From the NCBI GenBank assembly GCA_947631375.1, contig CANRLD010000108.1, positions 1-6,153 on the forward strand: a stretch of DNA of 6,153 bases, in the 5' to 3' direction. This document shows, one piece after another, positions 1-5,341 of this stretch (the first letter of the stretch is position 1; every line of letters begins with the position of its first letter). A model generated the notes under the pieces. The model was given only the letters and a program-made list of their open reading frames with translations. It had not been told where the DNA came from and searched no databases. The DNA comes from an uncultured Methylophaga sp. Its GTDB lineage: Bacteria > Pseudomonadota > Gammaproteobacteria > Nitrosococcales > Methylophagaceae. The position numbers were made by a program, and so were the translations under genes.

Positions 1-1
1 T

Positions 2-58
2 CCAGACCTGAAAGAAATAACTGAATTTACCGTGATGCTAGAAAATGAAAAAACTTAA
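2..58 (+). CDS. 3' end of an upstream integron cassette gene (partial)
   Basis: Only the last 18 codons and a TAA stop are in the window. The visible tail reads PDLKEITEFTVMLENEKT. This is the only plus-strand frame open from the left edge; the other two meet TGA within 25 bases. The stop at 56-58 lies inside the R'' box of the attC site (ACTTAAC, 53-59), which is where cassette genes commonly end. The tail is too short to assign a family. The case for it being real rests on the frame and on the position of the stop relative to attC. Confidence 0.6.
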   Translation, partial: PDLKEITEFTVMLENEKT

Positions 59-136
59 CAAAGCCAGTCACGGCGACGGCTTTTTCGTTGCGGCTTCGCC
101 TCCACTACAAAGCCGCGCGTGCTGGCGGCGTTAGAG
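53..136 (+). other. attC: Integron attC recombination site
   Basis: This is an imperfect palindrome with the full attC layout. R'' is ACTTAAC (53-59) and R' is GTTAGAG (130-136), with TAAC facing GTTA. L'' is GCCAG (63-67) and L' is CTGGC (122-126). The central spacers are AAA (60-62) and GGC (127-129), the same pair I recall from Vibrio cholerae VCR sites. Pairing continues as CACG (69-72) with CGTG (118-121), leaving T68 unpaired as the expected extrahelical base. An inner stem CGGCTTT (77-83) pairs with AAAGCCG (109-115) around a 25-base loop (84-108). IntI integrases recombine the folded bottom strand, cutting between G130 and T131, so the next cassette begins at 131. One departure from GTTRRRY is G at 136. 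Confidence 0.88.
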
Positions 137-160
137 CGCACCGAGCTAAACGGGGGGCTT

Positions 161-784
161 GTGAACGACATCATCGAGGCGATAAGCGCACGGATCAAGG
201 CACCGTACTTTGGCTACGCGCTGTTGGCTTTCATCGCGTTGAACTGGAGGGGCATATTCCTGCTGGCGACTACACCTGGCTCACCTCAAGTCCGGCTGGA
301 AGCATTCGATTCAATGACAAGTCTTACAAGCCTGATCATATGGCCGTTAGTGGTGGGTGCGGTTATAGCCCTGTGCTCGCCTTGGATCAAGTTCACCTTC
401 GCCTACCTTTCTAGAAGGCCGTTCGAATACATTGACAATCTGCACCTCGACGCAGAGCACAAAAAGACGATAAGGAGAACTGAGCTAGAGCGCTCCAGAG
501 CAGAGTTGTTCGCTGGTAAAGAGACAGAGTTGATAGAGCGCGCAAAGAGAGATGAGGAAGTTCTGCAGATCAAAGATGAGTCATTGCAGGAGCAATTGAG
601 AACGGAACTTGAGCTATTACGCAAGGAGCGAGATCGGATGTCGCATGGCCTCTACAGTAGCGAGACGGTGCAGCTCTCGCCAACTGAGAAAGAGCTTCTT
701 AAGCTCGCTGCAGAAAGCGGTAGCGGGACGATTTCAAGTGGTATCCAAGCCCAAGCAGGCCGATCTGTTGGATCGATTGCATGA
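161..784 (+). CDS. Integron cassette protein, two membrane segments plus coiled coil, C-terminus lost
   Basis: The function is unknown. From the GTG at 161 the product is 207 residues and begins MNDIIEAISARIKAPYFGYA. Two hydrophobic segments (about 17-36 and 57-82) predict an inner-membrane anchor. A highly charged Glu/Lys/Arg helix (about 98-160) looks like a coiled coil in the cytoplasm. Residues 172-191 (LSPTEKELLKLAAESGSGTI) resemble, from memory, the start of a small C-terminal domain in related cassette proteins. Beyond about residue 191 the frame reads out-of-frame corA DNA to a chance stop, so the natural C-terminus is missing. The GTG was chosen because it lies 30 bases after the cassette boundary, while the earlier GTG at 119 is inside attC. 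A G-run (152-157) sits very close upstream as a poor ribosome site. Eight of 15 arginine codons are AGA/AGG and ATA is frequent, unlike the neighbours, which fits acquisition by transfer. Confidence 0.65.
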   Translation: MNDIIEAISARIKAPYFGYALLAFIALNWRGIFLLATTPGSPQVRLEAFDSMTSLTSLIIWPLVVGAVIALCSPWIKFTFAYLSRRPFEYIDNLHLDAEHKKTIRRTELERSRAELFAGKETELIERAKRDEEVLQIKDESLQEQLRTELELLRKERDRMSHGLYSSETVQLSPTEKELLKLAAESGSGTISSGIQAQAGRSVGSIA

Positions 785-1220
785 GTCCCGCCGTGAACTG
801 GTTTTCCTCCGCCGCTCGCTCTGGACACAACGTGATGCCATCGCTGCGTTAATGCGTGAAGACCAGAAGCTTATAGGCAAGAACACCCGCTATTACCTGC
901 GTGACTGTGTTGACCATGCCGCGCATATCCTGGACATGGTGGAGAGCTACCGTGATATGAGCGTTGCAGTGATGGAGTTGCTGATGTCGACTCAGAATCG
1001 GCAACTAAACGAAGCCATGCGCATGCTGACCATGATTGCAACCATATTCATACCGTTGTCATTCATCGTTGGTATTTACGGAATGAACTTCGACACTGGA
1101 GCAAGCCGCTGGAACATGCCGGAACTGGGCTGGGAGTTTGGTTACCCGATGATACTGCTGTTGTTGCTCACCATTGGCGTGGGAATGTTGGCAGTCTTCA
1201 AACGCAAAGGCTGGTTTTAA
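735..1220 (+). pseudogene. corA: corA magnesium/cobalt transporter, 5'-truncated remnant
   Basis: CorA is a pentameric inner-membrane channel for Mg2+ and Co2+. Only about the last 160 residues of a protein usually near 320 remain. The stretch RRELVFLRRSLWTQRDAI is the typical CorA stalk helix, followed by TRYYLRDCVDHAAHILDMVE. The first membrane helix ends in the signature YGMNF (GMN at 1080-1088), and the second helix leads to the usual basic tail KRKGWF. The cytoplasmic N-terminal domain and the original start are gone. Upstream of about 735 the frame holds only cassette DNA, read from an unconvincing TTG at 609. Homology starts near VVSKPKQADLLDRL. The first in-frame ATG is at 852; an in-frame GTG at 738 has a weak GGGA ahead of it. 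All 14 arginine codons are CGN, a sharp contrast with the cassette. It is probably nonfunctional, since no pore can form without the stalk and funnel domain. Confidence 0.85.
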
Positions 1221-1383
1221 CAAAGGGACCGCAAGATAGATTGGGTTATGTTGCAACCCCCAAGACTTTCGATTTCAAGCAGGCTGTTTTGCTTAGGGTT
1301 TCCTTCTTCGCTTTTTATTACTTTGCGGATAACGCTTTATAGCCTCAGAAACGCCGTGCCCTCTGTGTCTCTGTGGTTTATCT
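1221..1383. other. Intergenic region between converging units
   Basis: These 163 bases lie between the corA remnant (plus) and the end of hldE (minus). I see no credible gene. The stretch holds two weak inverted repeats (GGGTT 1243-1247 with AACCC 1255-1259; AAGCA 1277-1281 with TGCTT 1290-1294). Neither is followed by a proper T-run on either strand, so I do not call a terminator. A short direct repeat next to hldE is listed separately. Confidence 0.6.
1361..1376 (-). repeat. Short tandem motif CCACAGAG / ACACAGAG
   Basis: Read on the minus strand, the hldE stop is followed within eight bases by CCACAGAG then ACACAGAG, and a more degenerate third unit (GGCACGGC) follows. The first two 8-base units differ at one position. 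From memory, strings of the ACCACAGAGACACAGAG type occur between genes in many unrelated bacterial genomes, with no agreed function. Only this one copy is in the window, so I cannot show that it is dispersed in this genome. Confidence 0.45.
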
Positions 1384-2829
1384 TTATCTATCTTGGTGGA
1401 TTTTATTCACTATCGCTGTAGTAGAGCAGTTTTCGGTCAAGCCCATCACTCTCACTTCGCCGCCGTAGCCTTCAACGATTTCCCAGCCAACCACACCTTT
1501 TTTATCGTAATCGCCGCCTTTAACAAGAATATCCGGCTGAATCTCCCGGAGCAGTTCTTCCGGAGTATCGCCTTCAAAGCAGGTTACCCAGTCCACATCA
1601 GCCAAGCCGGCCAGTACGATCTGCCGCCGATCAGCGGTGTTAATCGGCCGCCCCTTGCCTTTGAGTTTGGTAACGGACTCATCGGTGTTGATTGCCACAA
1701 TTAGCCGATCACCCTGAGCACGCGCTTGCCGCAAATAGCTGACGTGACCGGCATGCAAAATATCAAAACAGCCGTTGGTAAACACGATTTTCTCGCCGCG
1801 CTTTTTCGCTTGCTCGACAGCAATTTTCAGTTGCTCTACGGTCACCGCTCCGGCGAATGAATGATCGCTTTGATGCGAGCCTTGATGACGTTGATATTCA
1901 GCAAACAGCTCGGGTTCGCTGACTGTGGCAGTACCGAGCTTGCTGACGACAATACTGGCGGCAACATTCGCCAGCACGACCGATTGTTGTAATGATTGTC
2001 CAGCAGCCAGCGCAGCGGCCAGGGTAGCGATTACGGTATCGCCAGCCCCTGTTACATCTGCAACTTCCTTGGCAATCGCCGGTAAATGAAATTCGGCATT
2101 ATCACTGGAAATCAATGACATACCCTGCTCACTGCGGGTAATCAGCACGGCCTTGATATGGTTATCCGCAAGCAGTTTTTTGGCTTTTGCAATCAAATCT
2201 GCTTCCGATTGAACCTCGCCTACCACCGCTTCAAACTCATTAAGGTTGGGGGTAATTAAATCTGCTCCACGATATTTACTGAAATCATTGCCTTTCGGGT
2301 CGACCAGTACTGTCATGGCACTGGCTTGGGCGAGCTGAATCCAACGCTGCGGATCATCCAATGTACCCTTAGCATAGTCTGACAACACCATGACACCAGC
2401 TTCTTCCAGCAGTGGCAGCACTTTATTATCCATACCAACACTACTTTCTGCGCTGAAGCGGCTTTCAAAATCCAGTCGTAACAGTTGTTGGTGCGCGCTA
2501 ATAACGCGTGATTTGATAATCGTCGGATGTTGCGAAGTCTGATGAAATGCACAGTGAATACTGACAGAACCAAGGCGCTGTTTGAGCACCTCGGCCGCTT
2601 CATCTTGACCAGTGATGCCTGACAAGCTGCAACTGGCACCAAGCGAAGCAATATTCATCGCAACATTGGCAGCGCCGCCCGGTATATCTTCCAATCGCTC
2701 CACATTGACGACCGGTACCGGTGCTTCAGGCGAAATACGCTTGGTTTTGCCAAAATAAAACCGATCCAGCATTAAGTCGCCTATCACAACGACTTTCGCC
2801 TGTCTGAAATCCGGAAATGCATTTTTCAT
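1384..2829 (-). CDS. hldE: Bifunctional heptose 7-phosphate kinase / heptose 1-phosphate adenylyltransferase HldE
   Basis: This cytoplasmic enzyme performs two steps toward ADP-heptose, the sugar donor for the LPS inner core: phosphorylation of D-glycero-beta-D-manno-heptose 7-phosphate at C1, then AMP transfer to heptose 1-phosphate. The product is 481 residues (E. coli about 477). The N-terminal PfkB-type kinase shows VVIGDLMLDR, RISPEAPVPVV, PGGAANVAMN (about 50-59) and DVTGAGDT with the catalytic Asp at about 264. A variable linker (about 311-327) precedes the nucleotidyltransferase domain, with TNGCFDILHAGH (351-362; HxGH at 359-362), LVKGGDY and ENCSTT. The start at 2829 (MKNAFPDF) matches the family N-terminus. 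An in-frame ATG at 2892 would add 21 residues without similarity and overlap waaC by 32 bases. No clear Shine-Dalgarno precedes either start. It is the last gene of the operon, 31 bases after waaC. Confidence 0.96.
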   Translation of the reverse strand: MKNAFPDFRQAKVVVIGDLMLDRFYFGKTKRISPEAPVPVVNVERLEDIPGGAANVAMNIASLGASCSLSGITGQDEAAEVLKQRLGSVSIHCAFHQTSQHPTIIKSRVISAHQQLLRLDFESRFSAESSVGMDNKVLPLLEEAGVMVLSDYAKGTLDDPQRWIQLAQASAMTVLVDPKGNDFSKYRGADLITPNLNEFEAVVGEVQSEADLIAKAKKLLADNHIKAVLITRSEQGMSLISSDNAEFHLPAIAKEVADVTGAGDTVIATLAAALAAGQSLQQSVVLANVAASIVVSKLGTATVSEPELFAEYQRHQGSHQSDHSFAGAVTVEQLKIAVEQAKKRGEKIVFTNGCFDILHAGHVSYLRQARAQGDRLIVAINTDESVTKLKGKGRPINTADRRQIVLAGLADVDWVTCFEGDTPEELLREIQPDILVKGGDYDKKGVVGWEIVEGYGGEVRVMGLTENCSTTAIVNKIHQDR

Positions 2830-2860
2830 ATGGTATGAATGATTTGTAAGGTAAAGGCCG

Positions 2861-3898
2861 TCATTGTGCGGCGAAAAGCGGTTGCAGTCCATGCCAGACC
2901 ATTTCTGGCGTCAGTTCCGTCATACACACCGGCTCGCCGTTGCGTGAAGCTGGCAACGGACATTTTCGTTTGTAACACGGTGCGCAGCTAAAATCACTGA
3001 TCAGATGCTGCTGATGGTCGCCATAGGTGCCAATCAAAGCCGTATCCGTTGCACCATACAGAGTTAACGCCGGCGTTCCGGCCACGGCGGCAAGATGCGC
3101 CAAGCCGGTATCACTACAGACGGCACCCGCTGCGTGGTGCATGATCGCCGCGATATCATTTAACCCCAAACGGGGTAATGCAAAAGCCATTTCATCGACC
3201 GAAGCAATCTGCTGAGCACGCAGGTATTCTTCATTATTGCCACAAGGCAGCAAGACAGCGTAGCCCTCTGAGCGGGCTCGTAACACTAATTGCTGCCAGA
3301 AATTAATCGGCCAAAGTTTGGTCAGCCAGCTAGCGTTATGCACAAACAGCAGATAGCGCTCAGGCAGGACAAAATCTAATTGTGGCAAAGGGTAATGACT
3401 AAAATCGACACCATATCTGGCAGTTGTTTCTGGCAATGAATAATCCAGCGCCTGAGACAAAATTTGCCGCATTCTGTCTACGGCATGTTGCTGGGGATCG
3501 ACCGCTAACGGATAGTAATAAGCCAAGTGCGCAGGACGTTCACGACAGGATTCCTTGTCCAGTCCGTACACCGGCCCCCGTCGCAATTTACTGACTAATG
3601 CGCTTTTCAGATTATTCTGCATATCAACAACAGCATCATAATCATCAAGATTCAGTTCGCGATAAAACTGGCGCAACTCCCCGCCGGTCAACGTTTGCCA
3701 TGCTGATTTTTTCCAGCGCCGATGCGAAGTAGTAATTACTTTTCGCACACTGGGATGCCACTTTGGCACTTCAGCAAATGCTTCATCAACTACCCAGTCA
3801 AACTCAATACCGGGAAACTTGTCTGCAGCATCGCTCAGCGCGGGTAATGCATGCATCAAATCGCCCATTGAGGTCAGCTTGATAATTAAGACTCTCAT
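2861..3898 (-). CDS. waaC: LPS heptosyltransferase I WaaC
   Basis: This GT9-family enzyme adds the first L-glycero-D-manno-heptose to Kdo2-lipid A at the cytoplasmic face of the inner membrane, using the ADP-heptose that depends on HldE, encoded next downstream. The product is 345 residues. The N-terminus MRVLIIKLTSMGDLMHALPAL closely follows E. coli WaaC and places the catalytic Asp of SMGD at residue 13, as in that enzyme. FDWVVDEAFAEVP and YDAVVDMQ are also WaaC-like, which separates it from WaaF. VHNASWLTKLWP (about 186-197) and SDTGLAHLAAVAG (262-274) form the donor-site region. The tail has four cysteines (305, 308, 313, 325) in CAPCYKRKCP and a later VCM, seen in some family members. 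The ATG at 3898 is preferred over a TTG at 3904. There is no obvious ribosome site. The gap to thrB upstream is 28 bases. Confidence 0.94.
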   Translation of the reverse strand: MRVLIIKLTSMGDLMHALPALSDAADKFPGIEFDWVVDEAFAEVPKWHPSVRKVITTSHRRWKKSAWQTLTGGELRQFYRELNLDDYDAVVDMQNNLKSALVSKLRRGPVYGLDKESCRERPAHLAYYYPLAVDPQQHAVDRMRQILSQALDYSLPETTARYGVDFSHYPLPQLDFVLPERYLLFVHNASWLTKLWPINFWQQLVLRARSEGYAVLLPCGNNEEYLRAQQIASVDEMAFALPRLGLNDIAAIMHHAAGAVCSDTGLAHLAAVAGTPALTLYGATDTALIGTYGDHQQHLISDFSCAPCYKRKCPLPASRNGEPVCMTELTPEMVWHGLQPLFAAQ

Positions 3899-3926
3899 AA
3901 ACAATAAAATGCCCGGGCAAACAACA

Positions 3927-4883
3927 TCAAGCCGGTTGCATCATATCGGGTGGCAAAGGGTTGTCGCGATGTTGTTGCAGGATAGTTAGAAAGGCATCGG
4001 GGTTTTTAATGTGCGTTATTTCACCTTCGCGGGGGAATAACTGATCTTGCAGCCGCGACAACCAGAAGCGTAACGCCGCGGCACGGCAAACCAGATTCCA
4101 GTTACTCTGCTCAGCTTCATTCAATTGACGGTGTTGCAGATACGCCTGCATCAGCCGCTGATAACGCTGCGGATCAATTACCCCCTGCTCATCAACGCAC
4201 CAGTCATTAACGGTCACCGCCAGATCATAAATCAGGAATTCATCACAAGCGTAGTAAAAATCAATAATGCCTTGCAGTTGATTGTCGATAAATAACGCAT
4301 TATCACGGAACAGATCTGAATGGGTTACTCCCCACGGCAGCGCCAGTTCACTATAGCTAGCCTGAAAAGCCAGCTCAGCTTGCAGCATTTCTGCCTGCGC
4401 TGCGGGCAATTGCGACAGCAATTTTTCAGCAATGGATTCACGCCATTCGGCGCCACGCTGATTTACTCGGCGGTAAGAAAATTGCTGACCAACCAGATGC
4501 ATTTTTGCCAGCATCTCGCCAATCGCAGCGCACTGCTCCAAGGTCGCTAGCCCATCTACTGTATGACCGGGCAAGCGCATAACTAATGCAGCCGGCCGCT
4601 CGCATAGTGTTCTCAGATAATTACCCTGTTTATCCGCCGCCGGGTGGGCAGACGGGATGCCATGCTTGAAAAAGAAAGTCATGACTTCCAGGTAATAATC
4701 CAGCTCGGCGAACCCGTGTTGCTCAAACAGGGTTAAAACAAACTCACCTTGATCGGTCGTCACAAAATAATTGGTATTTTCAATTCCGGCAGTAATGCCT
4801 TGGTAGTCAATCAAGTCACCAACCGCATATTCGCCGAGGAACGCAATTAATTCATCGCGCCCGACTTCAGTATAAACAGACAT
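3927..4883 (-). CDS. thrB: Homoserine kinase ThrB (APH-fold type)
   Basis: This enzyme phosphorylates L-homoserine to O-phosphohomoserine with ATP, the step before threonine synthase. It belongs to the aminoglycoside-phosphotransferase-like class found in Pseudomonas and relatives, not the GHMP class of E. coli. The product is 318 residues, close to the family's usual 316. It opens MSVYTEVGRDELIAFLGEY and shows GIENTNYFV (33-41) and EFVLTLFE in the nucleotide-binding lobe. The catalytic loop is HSDLFRDNALF (188-198), with Asp190 as the likely base and Asn195 as a metal ligand. IIDFYYACDEFLIYDLA (206-222) supplies the second metal-binding Asp at 208. LRFWLSRL near the C-terminus is also typical. 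The start is the first ATG and matches the family; only a weak GAG lies upstream. It is the second gene of the operon, 27 bases after the DUF2782 gene. Confidence 0.95.
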   Translation of the reverse strand: MSVYTEVGRDELIAFLGEYAVGDLIDYQGITAGIENTNYFVTTDQGEFVLTLFEQHGFAELDYYLEVMTFFFKHGIPSAHPAADKQGNYLRTLCERPAALVMRLPGHTVDGLATLEQCAAIGEMLAKMHLVGQQFSYRRVNQRGAEWRESIAEKLLSQLPAAQAEMLQAELAFQASYSELALPWGVTHSDLFRDNALFIDNQLQGIIDFYYACDEFLIYDLAVTVNDWCVDEQGVIDPQRYQRLMQAYLQHRQLNEAEQSNWNLVCRAAALRFWLSRLQDQLFPREGEITHIKNPDAFLTILQQHRDNPLPPDMMQPA

Positions 4884-4910
4884 GAAAATCTCAGTTAACA
4901 GGAGTGCTTG

Positions 4911-5249
4911 TTACCATTCCAGCAGAATCCAGTTCGGTACTTCCGGATTGGCAAGATTGTGTTTGGTGGTTTCCAGCGAACCATCGCCATCAGTATCCAT
5001 CAGATAGTAAGCAGGACCAACATCCGGCGTCACTTTTATCATGTATAACTGACCATTCACGCGGTATTCTTCGATAGTGCGATCATCTTGCTGAATAATA
5101 GTGATTTCTGGCTCAATACTTTCGCCATCCTGCAACGGTGGTGGAATCACTGGTGGCTCTGAAAGATCCGGGCCAGTCGCCGCTCCAGCCCAAGCACTTC
5201 CTGTGACTATCGCACTGATAGCGCATACAATGGCAAACGGTTTCAACAT
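4911..5249 (-). CDS. DUF2782 family exported protein
   Basis: This small protein of 112 residues has no known activity. A signal peptide is clear: MLKP, a hydrophobic stretch (about 5-16), then GSAWA with likely cleavage after Ala21. It is therefore predicted to be periplasmic or envelope-associated. The mature part has a Pro/Glu-rich spacer (EPPVIPPPLQ), then EEYRVNGQLYMIKVTPDVGPAYYLMDTDGDG and a C-terminal PNWILLEW. These match my recollection of the DUF2782 family, which sits between polA and thrB in Pseudomonas. The ATG at 5249 is chosen over an upstream in-frame start at 5285 because it begins the signal peptide and has GGAG (5257-5260) seven bases ahead. It is the first gene of the operon and is divergent from polA. 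Confidence 0.88.
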   Translation of the reverse strand: MLKPFAIVCAISAIVTGSAWAGAATGPDLSEPPVIPPPLQDGESIEPEITIIQQDDRTIEEYRVNGQLYMIKVTPDVGPAYYLMDTDGDGSLETTKHNLANPEVPNWILLEW

Positions 5250-5256
5250 GATTTTG

Positions 5257-5260
5257 CTCC
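5257..5260 (-). promoter_or_regulatory. Ribosome binding site GGAG of the DUF2782 gene
   Basis: GGAG on the minus strand lies seven bases before the ATG at 5249 and decides that start over the in-frame start at 5285. It is the only strong Shine-Dalgarno in the four-gene unit. Confidence 0.75.
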
Positions 5261-5275
5261 ATGAAATTTCCGATA

Positions 5276-5284
5276 AAGATAGCA
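5276..5284 (-). promoter_or_regulatory. Candidate extended -10 promoter for the DUF2782-thrB-waaC-hldE operon
   Basis: On the minus strand, TGC followed by TATCTT fits an extended -10 element (TGn plus a 4/6 match to TATAAT). Transcription would start near 5269, giving a leader of about 20 bases that contains the GGAG site. No good -35 hexamer is seen at 16-18 bases, which an extended -10 can tolerate. The position is sensible, but the match alone is weak. Confidence 0.35.
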
Positions 5285-5341
5285 TTTCCGCTACGATGAT
5301 AAAAGCAATCTGTTTGCCACTTACTTCAGGCTCTGTAAATT

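Noticed and set aside
119..163. Earlier GTG start at 119 for the cassette protein
   Set aside because: It lies inside the attC inverted repeat, and the 14 extra residues would be encoded by recombination-site sequence. The GTG at 161 starts a sensible N-terminus before the first membrane helix.
609..734. TTG start at 609 giving a 203-residue CorA-like protein
   Set aside because: The first 42 residues are the cassette sequence read in a second frame and are not CorA-like. The apparent full gene is an artefact of the fusion.
1241..1294. Rho-independent terminators from the inverted repeats GGGTT/AACCC and AAGCA/TGCTT
   Set aside because: Stems are only 5 bp with loops of 7-8 bases, and no T-run follows on either strand.
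1215..1340. A second attC suggested by TTTTAACAAAG right after the corA stop
   Set aside because: The first base does not fit RYYYAAC, there is no GTTRRRY partner downstream, and no matching L boxes can be paired. The TAAC is just the stop codon plus C.
5313..5341. TTGCCA / TAAATT as the polA promoter (16-base spacing)
   Set aside because: The -10 would touch the polA ATG and put the transcription start inside the coding region, leaving no leader for the family-supported start.
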